Assembly: GCA_902465605.1 (NCBI GenBank)
Contig: CABQNT010000006.1
Span: 1 to 64,000 of the forward strand
Direction of reading: 5' to 3'
Source: Prevotella sp902465605
GTDB taxonomy: Bacteria > Bacteroidota > Bacteroidia > Bacteroidales > Bacteroidaceae
Length of the DNA stretch: 64,000 bases
How positions within the stretch are numbered: the first letter of the stretch is position 1; each line of letters starts with the position of its first letter. Positions 16,702 through 25,793 of the stretch are shown piece by piece. A model generated the notes under the pieces. That model worked only from the letters and a program-made list of their open reading frames with translations, was not told the DNA's origin and ran no database searches. The position numbers and the translations under genes are program-made.

Positions 16702-18428
16702 TCGCTTACATGGCCTGTTTTCAGCTCTTCCAAAGGAGCGTTTAAAGAGATTCCCTTTGTTTTTGCGTATTGTATATTTCCTTCCCATCTGAAACAAGTT
16801 GATTTGTCTGGATTAGTAACCAGCTGGTTAATAATAGGGTAAAATGCTGACAGCATTAATGTAATATCATTACCAGAATAATTAGTATATTCACCATTGC
16901 AACCAGCCTCTTTCTTAACAAATTTATCAGGATGCTGCTTGTATTCGTCGCCTGCTATAAGATTATACTTATAAAGCAGATATTCATCCTTACTGTAAAG
17001 TGTTAGCTCACTTTGCATTTGTGAAGGATTGATATAAACCATATGCGCAGCAATGGCGTATGGTTCCAACCATAGAATAAAGACAGGAATACTTATCTCA
17101 CCTTCCCTAACTCTATCAATAACAAAGATGTTTGTCATCACATCTCCTGTACAGAGGAACATAACAGTACTCTTATTGATATTAATTAAAGAATTGGAAA
17201 CAAGTTCCTGTAAAGAGGAGCAAATATGTGTCACATTCCTTTCGGGTCTAACAGCATGAAGATAATCTTCCATTGCAACTGCTTTGAGCTTATACAAGGA
17301 ATCGAAACCGAGAAAGTGGCGACCTATATTTTCGGGCCGGAGTGTATCGTAATCAATTAATGTAAAAGTAGCACTGTTCCAACCACTGAGATAGAAAACG
17401 AGATTTGATCCCACACTCCCTAAGCCCGCTATAATAAATTTTTTTTCTTTCATCATAAATCCTGCAGTCCTGCTAGCTATACGTTTTGAGGAATACACGT
17501 ACCCTAATATCCGTTGTTGCCTCTGGTGCTTTCCTTCAAAATGTAATAAGACATCGCTTGGATTCAACTTTCTGGAGAATCCATTTCTATGTTTCAGCCG
17601 ACATTGTTTGTTGATACGAAATCCCCCAATGCAAAAATCAGATAATTTAAAAAGGATCTGGCCACCATTCTCATGATTGACATACTTGATAATTTCTTTC
17701 CGTTCCTCATTAGAAACCCTTTGAAGTATATCTTGAAAGGTAAAATCATAGGGTGGAGTTTCTGGAACAGAGAACGATGTAATGAAAAGAGAGTCTTGTT
17801 TTATTACTCCTTCTATATGTTCTATCCATTCTTTAAAACTTGTGTCCACTCCTTCTTTTGGGACTACCATCACACGTGATTGACGTATTGATTTTTCATC
17901 CCTAAGTGTAAAATTCCAAAAGTAAGTATCCATTAGGCACGTTGCGTTTGGAAAAGATTTGTAGATAAGATAGTAACTTATTGGTCCTTCCTCATTATTG
18001 TAACATTCAATCCAATAGCTGTTAATTTCTTCCGTAAAATCACCGACATTGGACTTCGATATTCCAGTCTCCAGTAATTTTACTGCTTTGTCTAAACAGC
18101 ATTGAACAAGAGCCAAAGGATTGTCTGTTCTAAAGCTCGCACTTTCAGGCATCAAGCACAATTTACCGTTTGTCTCTACATGAGGCATATAACCAAATTG
18201 TTCATCAATAAAATATACTGCCGGGAGAGTATATGGAAATGATGATAAAAAGCCAAAGTAGAGGTTAACGGATTTACACAATCCGTTAACTTCTATATAT
18301 GGTTGGATATGCCAGCATTCGAAGAATTTCTCAGAAGTAATCCCTGGAATTTTGTCTACTATCGAAACTTTCTCCGTTTTTGCTAGTCCAGAGAGACATG
18401 TAGATAATATATCTTTTGTATTAAGCAA
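16689..18428 (-). CDS. cap2: Cap2-like E2-E1 fusion enzyme (type II CBASS)
   Basis: A 579-residue fusion of ubiquitin-transfer enzymes. The N-terminal E2-like domain has its likely catalytic cysteine in HVETNGKLCLMPE (Cys91). The C-terminal E1/ThiF domain has the nucleotide-binding loop GLGSVGSN (335-342), the LIDYDTLRPENIGRH block, and a probable E1 cysteine in GCNGEYTNY (Cys510). In CBASS, Cap2 conjugates the C-terminus of the CD-NTase to cellular targets, which primes signalling. The start is a TTG at 18428 overlapping the CD-NTase stop by eight bases; the next ATG would delete the first 80 residues including E2 core sequence. Confidence 0.93.
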   Translation of the reverse strand: MLNTKDILSTCLSGLAKTEKVSIVDKIPGITSEKFFECWHIQPYIEVNGLCKSVNLYFGFLSSFPYTLPAVYFIDEQFGYMPHVETNGKLCLMPESASFRTDNPLALVQCCLDKAVKLLETGISKSNVGDFTEEINSYWIECYNNEEGPISYYLIYKSFPNATCLMDTYFWNFTLRDEKSIRQSRVMVVPKEGVDTSFKEWIEHIEGVIKQDSLFITSFSVPETPPYDFTFQDILQRVSNEERKEIIKYVNHENGGQILFKLSDFCIGGFRINKQCRLKHRNGFSRKLNPSDVLLHFEGKHQRQQRILGYVYSSKRIASRTAGFMMKEKKFIIAGLGSVGSNLVFYLSGWNSATFTLIDYDTLRPENIGRHFLGFDSLYKLKAVAMEDYLHAVRPERNVTHICSSLQELVSNSLININKSTVMFLCTGDVMTNIFVIDRVREGEISIPVFILWLEPYAIAAHMVYINPSQMQSELTLYSKDEYLLYKYNLIAGDEYKQHPDKFVKKEAGCNGEYTNYSGNDITLMLSAFYPIINQLVTNPDKSTCFRWEGNIQYAKTKGISLNAPLEELKTGHVSEWNL

Positions 18429-19407
18429 AACTACTATTATTTTTAATTATACCAGATCTTGACATGTTCTGTGCATCTTCATCTTTGTCAGGTGCATTAC
18501 TACAACAAAACCGAGAACCAAAATGTGCTTGCCACTTCAAACATGATTTATGTGGATTCTTACTTTCGATAGCACGCTTTGCATCTTCCATGAAAGCTTT
18601 TAGATCGTCCTGGAAATCTTGCTTTCGCTTTTCATCGTAATTCGCAAAAAGATCCTCACCGACAGGGGCAGATGGGCGATAACAGTGGAAGCCATCGGGT
18701 TGAGACAGCTCTTCTTGCATGGCAGTGAGAATATCACGCATAGCTATATCAAAACGACCGTCGTCATTCCAAGCGTAATGTTTAGCTGTTAGTATGGTCA
18801 TGATGCATCCACTAGGCATTCTGGCACCTTCGCTCCTTTTGTATTCGCACCAAGCTTTCATCAGGCGGACGAGCTCTCTCAAATGTGTCTTGTCTTGACA
18901 TTCACCAGCAAACCAGCTAATCATCTCTTTGGGATCAGATTCTACCCAGTTGTCTTTACGATGAGCTAATTGAGGATGCTCATCATCATCAGTCTTAAAA
19001 TATATTGCCAGATCTACATGATGCCCATCTGCATATTGGACTCTGACGCAAGGATCAATGTCATCTGCACCTAAGTCTGTATGATCTTTCACAGCTTCAC
19101 GAACTTCCTTGTGATACCAATCAATAGATTGACGGTCATCCTCTGTATCGCCAATGAAATACACTCCATCATCAAGGTCATAGACTCCCAAACCATCTTC
19201 ATCCTTAATTGGATTAAGAATGGTTCTCATAGCATAAGACCCCTGCCACCTAAATTTTGGCTGAATCTCATCTTCATGATTCTCGCGGAAATACTTCCTT
19301 ATTTTGTCTCGAATAGCTTCTCGATTGGTTCGTAATTTTGTACGTTTAGCATCTGCTGCCTTAATGGTTTCATGAAAAGCCTTAAATTGTTCATTGTTAT
19401 TTGCCAT
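18421..19407 (-). CDS. CD-NTase (DncV-like cyclic dinucleotide synthase, CBASS)
   Basis: A 328-residue cGAS/DncV-like nucleotidyltransferase. The active-site motif is GSYAMRT (56-62) followed by YDLDDGVYF with metal-binding Asp77 and Asp79, and a third aspartate in HHVDLAIYF (Asp132). The YD(L/I)DDG signature resembles DncV, which makes 3',3'-cGAMP; the product here is inferred, supported by the neighbouring CapV effector that responds to cGAMP in known systems. The protein ends SSFA, a small C-terminal residue as required for Cap2-mediated conjugation. It overlaps capV by 11 bases and cap2 by 8, so the operon is tightly coupled. Confidence 0.93.
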   Translation of the reverse strand: MANNNEQFKAFHETIKAADAKRTKLRTNREAIRDKIRKYFRENHEDEIQPKFRWQGSYAMRTILNPIKDEDGLGVYDLDDGVYFIGDTEDDRQSIDWYHKEVREAVKDHTDLGADDIDPCVRVQYADGHHVDLAIYFKTDDDEHPQLAHRKDNWVESDPKEMISWFAGECQDKTHLRELVRLMKAWCEYKRSEGARMPSGCIMTILTAKHYAWNDDGRFDIAMRDILTAMQEELSQPDGFHCYRPSAPVGEDLFANYDEKRKQDFQDDLKAFMEDAKRAIESKNPHKSCLKWQAHFGSRFCCSNAPDKDEDAQNMSRSGIIKNNSSFA

Positions 19408-20407
19408 ATTCTGAAGGATTTAAAGATTTTACTGTAGAAAAATAATATCTAATTTGGGGCTTCATCTTCTCGTTTATAGCCGTATTAACAGCCAAACTTT
19501 GCAACAACTCCATAGATCTTGGACTAGCATCATCCATTGTAATACATTTTTCTTGTTCACCTGTAATTGCACTACTTTTCGACAAACGATAAAAGTCCAT
19601 ATCAAAGTTTAAATGTCCCATAAGTTTCTCTAGTAGAAATAAAGCTGATGCAGATTGTCCATGTGAATAAGCATCAAACAAAGAATCTTTCCAATTCCAG
19701 AAAGATCGTTTTAATTTTCTAGGTGCTTCATTTTTCAAGATTTCACAGCTTTCAATGGATAATATGTCTACACCTTTAAATTGTTTTAATGTTGAAAAGT
19801 TATACAAATATTCTGTAAGTCCAACCATAATTGGATTATTTGCCCAGACACCTCCATCGATAAAATAGTCATGTCCAAGGTGTTTGACAGGAAAGTATGT
19901 AGGAGCAGCGGATGTTGCTAATGCGACATCAACATAACTTAATTTGTCGTCTTCGTTTAAATCGCCATAATCTTTCTTGAAAACTCTAAGAGAGCCAGTT
20001 ATTACGCTATATGATGGGATACATAGGAAATTTTTACTCTCACCAATTTTTTTTGTGCCAAATACCTCTGTGAGAGCGTTCTCCAAGGCATTACCATTAT
20101 ATTTTCCTTTAAACACCGCTTGCTTTATGCTAAGTTTCTTCTTCCCCCATAATTGTTTTTTTGTCTTCTGATCAAAGATTTCTGCTCCATATTTCTTGTA
20201 GAATTCAACAACTTCACTCATTGGCTTACCCAGTGATGCTGCCAAGGCAATCAACCCGCCAGTGGAGGTACCGCAAATCAAATCAAAACAATCTGTTATT
20301 TTAACAGAGAATGTTTCTTCTAACTTTGCAAGTAGAGTTGCTGTATATAGACCTTTAATGCCCCCTCCATCTATACACAAGATTTTAAATTTATCTGTTT
20401 TTTCCAT
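19397..20407 (-). CDS. capV: CapV-like patatin phospholipase effector (CBASS)
   Basis: A 336-residue patatin-like phospholipase. Visible catalytic elements are the oxyanion motif GGGIKG (14-19), the nucleophile elbow GTSTG with Ser48, and the catalytic aspartate in DGG (Asp184). In CBASS, CapV is activated by the cyclic dinucleotide made by the adjacent CD-NTase and degrades membrane phospholipids, killing the infected cell. It is the first gene of the operon, 66 bases after the WYL regulator. Sequence is visibly more A+T rich than the tra genes, consistent with separate acquisition. Confidence 0.93.
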   Translation of the reverse strand: MEKTDKFKILCIDGGGIKGLYTATLLAKLEETFSVKITDCFDLICGTSTGGLIALAASLGKPMSEVVEFYKKYGAEIFDQKTKKQLWGKKKLSIKQAVFKGKYNGNALENALTEVFGTKKIGESKNFLCIPSYSVITGSLRVFKKDYGDLNEDDKLSYVDVALATSAAPTYFPVKHLGHDYFIDGGVWANNPIMVGLTEYLYNFSTLKQFKGVDILSIESCEILKNEAPRKLKRSFWNWKDSLFDAYSHGQSASALFLLEKLMGHLNFDMDFYRLSKSSAITGEQEKCITMDDASPRSMELLQSLAVNTAINEKMKPQIRYYFSTVKSLNPSEYGK

Positions 20408-20443
20408 CTAATTTTATTATTTATAAAGAAACAATCAGTCTGT

Positions 20444-20455
20444 GAGAATATTCTC
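20444..20455. promoter_or_regulatory. perfect 12-bp palindrome upstream of capV
   Basis: GAGAATATTCTC is an exact palindrome in the 66-base gap between the WYL regulator gene and capV. It is a possible operator or part of an intercistronic signal for the CBASS genes. I see no clear -7 box here, so capV may be read through from the WYL promoter. Function is inference. Confidence 0.35.
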
Positions 20456-20473
20456 CGTTCTTCTAAATATTTA

Positions 20474-21508
20474 TTAGTCAGCGTACATTTTACTTAGCGC
20501 ATCAGCCTCTTCTTTCATCTTTTCACGTAAAGAGGCAGGCTTTATCACCTCTATCTGGCTACCGAAAGAGCGGAGCAGCGCCCTAAGTTCATAATTATCT
20601 TTTACCTGAAGAGTTATGATACGCCTCCCATCTTCAGATCGTTCGTTTCTTGCCACCTGCGATTCATGGAGAGGCTTGGTATAGATATAGTTGAAAGCCT
20701 TTTCGTTGGCATAGATCACGACATCCTCAACTGGCACATCTTCAACTGACACACCAATGACATCCTCGAACAACTCATCGAAGTTGAATTTTTCATCCAG
20801 TGGTTCAAATTTCTTTCGTCCAAGTTCCTTGACTCCGTCTATCCTGTCAATGGCATAGTTGGTCAGCCCATCATAGTCTCTCTGTTTCCCTATAAGGAAC
20901 CACCTGCTATTATATTGCTTCAGATGATACGGACTCACCACCAAATCCTTGGCATCCTTACTGAAAGGGTGGTAACAAATCTCTAGTGCCTGCCTGTTGA
21001 CAATGGCATCGAAAATCTGCTTATAATAGTCCTTGTCCATTCCTTTTAGGTAGGGGTTGTGCTGAAAGCTGACCACCGAATGCACATCTTTTCCCAGTTG
21101 GCTGGTGGAATAGAGCTTCTTGTCAATATCCATCAGCCAATCGAATTGAGGCACTCCCTCAAAACGTTTGAGCAACATCAGGGCATCCGAAACAATGTTC
21201 TGTTCCTCCTGATTGAACGGACGTTCACTGATAGAGTCATTGCGATGATGGTAACGATAATACATCTTATGACCATCGCGTATAGCGTCAATCATCATTC
21301 TGTAGCCTTCCTCACTCTGCATAAACTTCAAGTCTTCCTGCACCTGGCGTTTTCTTACGCCATCACCTTTCTTCCCTTCGCCGTTATACGTATAAAGAGC
21401 ATCATTGCAGGCATTCACCAAGTCGTCAATATAATAGCGACGGCTCCAGTTACTAAGGCATCTGTCCAATGCCTGATATCTTATCTGTGCATTCTTGTTA
21501 GTTGCCAT
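20474..21508 (-). CDS. WYL-domain transcriptional regulator (CapW-like)
   Basis: A 344-residue regulator with an N-terminal winged-helix region (about residues 8-65, with RKRQVQEDLKFM as the recognition part), a central WYL domain (about 160-235, including AIVNRQALEICYHPF and SRWFLIGKQRDYDGLTNYAIDRI) and a C-terminal WCX extension. Such proteins repress phage-defence operons and are relieved by an unknown ligand; CapW controls CBASS in other bacteria. Here it is co-directional with and directly upstream of the CBASS operon. A near-consensus -7 box and an 8-bp inverted repeat lie just upstream of its start, consistent with autoregulation. Confidence 0.88.
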   Translation of the reverse strand: MATNKNAQIRYQALDRCLSNWSRRYYIDDLVNACNDALYTYNGEGKKGDGVRKRQVQEDLKFMQSEEGYRMMIDAIRDGHKMYYRYHHRNDSISERPFNQEEQNIVSDALMLLKRFEGVPQFDWLMDIDKKLYSTSQLGKDVHSVVSFQHNPYLKGMDKDYYKQIFDAIVNRQALEICYHPFSKDAKDLVVSPYHLKQYNSRWFLIGKQRDYDGLTNYAIDRIDGVKELGRKKFEPLDEKFNFDELFEDVIGVSVEDVPVEDVVIYANEKAFNYIYTKPLHESQVARNERSEDGRRIITLQVKDNYELRALLRSFGSQIEVIKPASLREKMKEEADALSKMYAD

Positions 21509-21534
21509 ATTCTCGTTAATTTCTACAGTTGATA

Positions 21535-21572
21535 CAAAGGTAATACAGAACTATGCAGTCTTTATGCATAGT
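21535..21572 (-). promoter_or_regulatory. candidate promoter and operator of the WYL regulator
   Basis: Read on the minus strand, TACCTTTG (plus 21535-21542) matches TAnnTTTG and lies 27 bases before the WYL start. Immediately upstream, ACTATGCA (21550-21557) and TGCATAGT (21565-21572) form a perfect 8-bp inverted repeat separated by 7 bases, occupying the -33 region where no TTG is present. An operator bound by the WYL protein would block this promoter. The sequence match is direct; the binding is inferred. Confidence 0.5.
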
Positions 21573-21583
21573 AGGAAAATTCC

Positions 21584-22048
21584 TTATTTCCTCTTTACCT
21601 CAACTATCTTGCCAAGATGAAACACTGCCTCCCAGAAGCAAAGCTCTCCATTGGGATCAATAGCTACATTTTCGCCATCATCGTGAAAGCGTGCAAGCTT
21701 GCCATCCTTACCCGTAAGTGGACGAAAGGTAATGTCGGTTACTTCTACCAAAGCGGTATCGCGTTCCTTGGCGTAGCCCACGGCAAGGTTCAGATATTTC
21801 AGACCATCTTTCGGATAAAAAGGATAGACTCCATCGTTCCATACACAAATGTCACCTGCCAATGGGTTGTCAGGACTAATCTTCTCATCATCGAAATAAG
21901 GAAAACCATCTTCGTCGCATAAAAGGTACTTCTTATACGTTGTGTCCTTTATCTCACGATACTCTTCCTTCTTCGTACCAGCTATTATCTGGTCGAAGAA
22001 AACCTGCTTGATGGTCAAGTACAGGGTATTCTCTTTTGTAGGTTCCAT
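21584..22048 (-). CDS. ASCH-domain protein
   Basis: A 154-residue protein whose N-terminal half carries the ASCH signature: LTIKQVFFDQIIAGTKKEEYRE (lysines and glutamate of the GxKxxExR motif at about residues 24-31). ASCH is a PUA-related fold that binds RNA or modified nucleosides; some members hydrolyse N4-acetylcytidine. The later part has WNDGVYPFYPKD and VAIDPNGELCFWEAVFHLG blocks I cannot place. It lies 21 bases after hsdR and 76 before the WYL gene, so it may belong to the restriction operon. Role in defence is only suggested by position. Confidence 0.8.
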   Translation of the reverse strand: MEPTKENTLYLTIKQVFFDQIIAGTKKEEYREIKDTTYKKYLLCDEDGFPYFDDEKISPDNPLAGDICVWNDGVYPFYPKDGLKYLNLAVGYAKERDTALVEVTDITFRPLTGKDGKLARFHDDGENVAIDPNGELCFWEAVFHLGKIVEVKRK

Positions 22049-22069
22049 TGTTTTTGTTATTTATTTCAA

Positions 22070-25000
22070 TTATTCTTCGTCTGGCCCGGGCTCGGCTGCC
22101 ATACAGTATCCATGATGACCTTCGTCATGCGCTACAATATCTTTATAGGAAGTAGGATGTAGTTCATCAACAGAAGTTTCTACACCCTCTTGCATTTCCA
22201 AATCTGTAATGGAACTTCCTGTGACGAACAGATACATAGCAACCAGAATCTTAATAGCAGCATTCACCTCTTCGTCTGTCGTGATTGGAGCTCGATGGGC
22301 TTCATCGTTGCGCCACTGACGAACCATATCCAGATACTCGCTGAAACGCTTGCCCTCTTCGGTGGTGGCATACTTCAGATTCCATAGACATTTGAAACTA
22401 TGGATGGCATTGGCCAACGTCGAATTGTCGGTAGAGCCGGTTGATGAAGCCACCTCTTCACCATGGCAGAGATAATAGAGCTTCTTCAGATAGCTCTCGT
22501 ATTTTGAAAGCAAACTATTGAAATAGGTTCGCTTGTCAAAACTCTGCAAGTGGTCATTGCAATAGATATTGTTTAAAGCATTCTTGATGATACCGTCAGC
22601 TCCATCGAGTGAAGGTATGCTGCTACGGTTTAGCACCTCAAAGAAAACATCTACAAACTCCTCGAATGAGCGCATGTGACTGCACACTACTACAAACTCT
22701 TGTCCCAAGCTAGCAATAATAGCTTCCTTCAATTCACTTTCCACATAAGGCAGAGTGCTTGCCTTCTGGCTTCTTGCTGCTAATGCTTCAACAAATTTAC
22801 GAATGAGCATCATAGAAAATGAATGATTCTTCTCCAGCTCTTCCTGGAAATTATAGTATTTCTCAATCTGGTCTGCGACCTTCTCATCGAATTTTTCTTT
22901 GACAAGTGCTATCAATGCATCGTATGAATTTCCTGCAGAGAACGCATCGGTGACGTCCGGATCCTGTAGAATGTCAATCCAGATCTGTTTTAAGATTCTA
23001 TCATTCTCGTTCAACAAGTCTTGGAATGGACTATTGGCAATGTCAAGAATCTCAGCAATCGTCTTCTTCTCATCCTGTGGCTTTTGTCCTACCTCACCAA
23101 TACGACTTGACTTCATCTGCTGCTCTTCGTCTTCGAGCTCCAGCTGTCCGTCGAAGTTTAACTGGATACGCAGTTTGTCAAGGTCGATCTTATCGAGAAT
23201 CTCCATAGGGAGAGTTTCCTTGGTGTACGGCAAATACTTGTAGAACACCTTGCAGAACACATAGAACTTTTCTAGCTCTGGATCGACGAAATCCATCAAC
23301 TGTGCCATAAAACCATACTGACGCACATAGCAGTTCACATATTTACGATAGAGATCCTTGTCGTCATCCGTCATTGGAGTGACTCGATCATTCACAATGG
23401 TCTTCAACAATGAGGGTACTCCTACGGCCGTCTCCTTTTTCTGGAGCATCTTAGCTACTCGGTTGACATCATCATCGCTGAACACGCGCCAACGGTTCAC
23501 GTCATCCATCATGGTGTACATACGCTGTGTATCCACATCTCCGATAAGGTCTATATCGGTGTAGTAACGTTGGAAGGCTTTCTTCACATCGTCAGGTTTA
23601 TTACGGAAGTCTATTACCATGGTATCTTCCTTTCCCTGGTGACAACGGTTCAAACGACTCAATGTCTGAATACATTGGATGCCTCCAAGAGTGCGGTCAA
23701 TAAACATGGTGTGAAGTAATGGCTGATCAAAACCTGTCTGGAACTTATTGGCTACAATCAGAATCTTATAGTCGCTCTCACGGAACTTGATGCGGATGCC
23801 ATCATCATGTACATTGTTATCATTCATGTTAGCTTCGGTGCATTTGCGACCATGGCTGTCTTCCACTTCTCCAGAGAAAGCTACCAAAGTCTTGATTACT
23901 CCGTTATAGTTCTGCTGAATCACCTTATCGATGATACGTTTGAAGTCAGCTGCAGCACGACGAGAGTCACAAACGACCATTGCCTTGGCTTCGCCGCCAA
24001 TCTTGCCGATGGTATGCTTCATGAAGTGGTCAACAATCATTGTTGCCTTGCGCAACATGATATATGAGTTCTTGTTAAGTTCGCCATAGATAAGAGCCAG
24101 TGATTTCTTTTCCTCAAAGAGTTTTTTCTTCTCTTCAGGATCAGTGGTAGTCTCTATGAGTTCAAACATGGTCTGATATGACACATAGTTCTGAAGCACA
24201 TCAAGAATAAACTTCTCGTCGATGGCCTGCTTCATCGAGTACAGGTCATGCTCCTTATGGTTCTTGTCACCATAAAGTACAAAAGTCTTGTCCTTTGGCG
24301 TAGCTGTGAAAGCAAAATAGCTCATGTGGTGCATAGAGCGACGCATAATCTGCTGATAAGCCATAAGAGCATCCATCTCATCGTCAAACTCGTCTGGGTT
24401 GAAGTCAGGAATGTTCTTCAGATCTTCATCTGTACTTAAGGCATTGACCAAATCCTTGGCACTCTCATTACCGATGGCGGTGTGTGCTTCATCCACGATG
24501 ATGGCATATTTACGATGCTTCTCACGCTTCAATGTCTTTAGGGCATAGGCGAACTTCTGCACGGTACTTATAATGATACGATGACCTTCATCGATGGCTG
24601 TTGCAAGGTTCTTACTACCACGGCGCACATCCTTAACGGTTCCCACCACATCTTCAAAGTTCACCACATCGTCTGCCATGTTGCGGTTGAGTACAATACG
24701 GTCGGTCACCATGATAATACTGTCGAAAATAGGAGTATGATCTGGATTGGTCATATTGGCCAGCTGGTGGGCCAACCATGCCATGGTCTTGGTTTTACCA
24801 GAACCCGCCGAGTGCCATACCAGATAGTTATGGCCAGCACCTTCATCACGTACCTTCCTGCGTAGCTTTCTTACCGCACGAAGCTGATGGAAACGAGGGA
24901 AGATAACCACTGGCTTTCCGTCTTCGTCGTTATATCGTTTGATGAAATTCTCCAGTAAATCCAGTATGCTGTCTGCCTGAAGGATATTCTGCCACATATA

Positions 25001-25696
25001 GGCCACAGGGTATTCACCCTCTATAGGTGGATTGACGCTATCCTGGTTGAAAGGCAAGAACTTTGTTTCCGCTCCCTTCAGCTTTGTGGTCATGAATACA
25101 TAGTTGTTGTCCATTACAAAATGTACCAGGCAATGCTTCAGCATTCGGTTCTCTGGGTTGCGGTCGTACTGATACTGATAAATGCCGTTGGCATAGCTTT
25201 GACCAGTGCCCTCGTTTTTTAGTTCGAAGGTAAACAGAGGCAGTCCATTGAGCAGAATACACATATCCAGCTCGTTGCCCTTGTCGCTGCTGGCTGTGCT
25301 ATAGCGCATCTGACGAACAATGCTTAATGTATTAGCACGATAAAGCTTGTAGGCATCGCTGTCAGGGCCAGCAAGTACTGGCTTGAACTGAGCAAACTTA
25401 ATGGCTTTCCCTCTTATCTTAAATCCCTTGCGAAAGATTTTAAGCATACTCTCGCCGCGGTCCAGCTGATGGTTCAGCTCGTTGACCACAGTGTTGGTTT
25501 CTTCTCCCGGGAAAGTATGCTCCAGCATCTTCCATACAGCGGGTTGCTGGCGAAGGAACCGGGTCAGCATCTCACGGTCGCAAAGGCTTTCGATGTCGAA
25601 GTCTTTGCTGGTGCGCTCATTGTATAGATCACTGCCAGCCAGCTGCTTGGCAATATGCTCCTCAAAGGTTGTTTCGTTAAGATTGTTTGTTGCCAT
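22070..25696 (-). CDS. hsdR: type I restriction enzyme subunit R (HsdR)
   Basis: A 1208-residue motor-nuclease. The N-terminal PD-(D/E)xK nuclease shows Asp144 and the FELK motif (Glu158, Lys160); the SF2 translocase follows with Walker A HSAGSGKT (295-302) and DEAH (402-405), then TATPKD and later a QTLSRLNR motif VI. The last 200 residues form the helical part that contacts HsdM. With HsdM and HsdS it translocates and cuts unmethylated DNA. Unlike the M-RhuM-S genes, which are nearly contiguous, hsdR is separated by 331 bases holding a palindromic repeat array, and seems to have its own promoter. Confidence 0.95.
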   Translation of the reverse strand: MATNNLNETTFEEHIAKQLAGSDLYNERTSKDFDIESLCDREMLTRFLRQQPAVWKMLEHTFPGEETNTVVNELNHQLDRGESMLKIFRKGFKIRGKAIKFAQFKPVLAGPDSDAYKLYRANTLSIVRQMRYSTASSDKGNELDMCILLNGLPLFTFELKNEGTGQSYANGIYQYQYDRNPENRMLKHCLVHFVMDNNYVFMTTKLKGAETKFLPFNQDSVNPPIEGEYPVAYMWQNILQADSILDLLENFIKRYNDEDGKPVVIFPRFHQLRAVRKLRRKVRDEGAGHNYLVWHSAGSGKTKTMAWLAHQLANMTNPDHTPIFDSIIMVTDRIVLNRNMADDVVNFEDVVGTVKDVRRGSKNLATAIDEGHRIIISTVQKFAYALKTLKREKHRKYAIIVDEAHTAIGNESAKDLVNALSTDEDLKNIPDFNPDEFDDEMDALMAYQQIMRRSMHHMSYFAFTATPKDKTFVLYGDKNHKEHDLYSMKQAIDEKFILDVLQNYVSYQTMFELIETTTDPEEKKKLFEEKKSLALIYGELNKNSYIMLRKATMIVDHFMKHTIGKIGGEAKAMVVCDSRRAAADFKRIIDKVIQQNYNGVIKTLVAFSGEVEDSHGRKCTEANMNDNNVHDDGIRIKFRESDYKILIVANKFQTGFDQPLLHTMFIDRTLGGIQCIQTLSRLNRCHQGKEDTMVIDFRNKPDDVKKAFQRYYTDIDLIGDVDTQRMYTMMDDVNRWRVFSDDDVNRVAKMLQKKETAVGVPSLLKTIVNDRVTPMTDDDKDLYRKYVNCYVRQYGFMAQLMDFVDPELEKFYVFCKVFYKYLPYTKETLPMEILDKIDLDKLRIQLNFDGQLELEDEEQQMKSSRIGEVGQKPQDEKKTIAEILDIANSPFQDLLNENDRILKQIWIDILQDPDVTDAFSAGNSYDALIALVKEKFDEKVADQIEKYYNFQEELEKNHSFSMMLIRKFVEALAARSQKASTLPYVESELKEAIIASLGQEFVVVCSHMRSFEEFVDVFFEVLNRSSIPSLDGADGIIKNALNNIYCNDHLQSFDKRTYFNSLLSKYESYLKKLYYLCHGEEVASSTGSTDNSTLANAIHSFKCLWNLKYATTEEGKRFSEYLDMVRQWRNDEAHRAPITTDEEVNAAIKILVAMYLFVTGSSITDLEMQEGVETSVDELHPTSYKDIVAHDEGHHGYCMAAEPGPDEE

Positions 25697-25793
25697 ATCT
25701 TGTTTCTTTTTCTGTTTATTGTTTATAGGTTTTCGATAGCTATTTTCGCAATGAATTATCTTTACTGTTTTTAGATGCCATCATTTGGATCAT

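Noticed and set aside
16702..16797. Longer ATG starts of Cap3
   Set aside because: They overlap cap2 by about 100 bases and add a basic tail absent from the fold; a GTG with 13-base overlap is more likely, though not proven.
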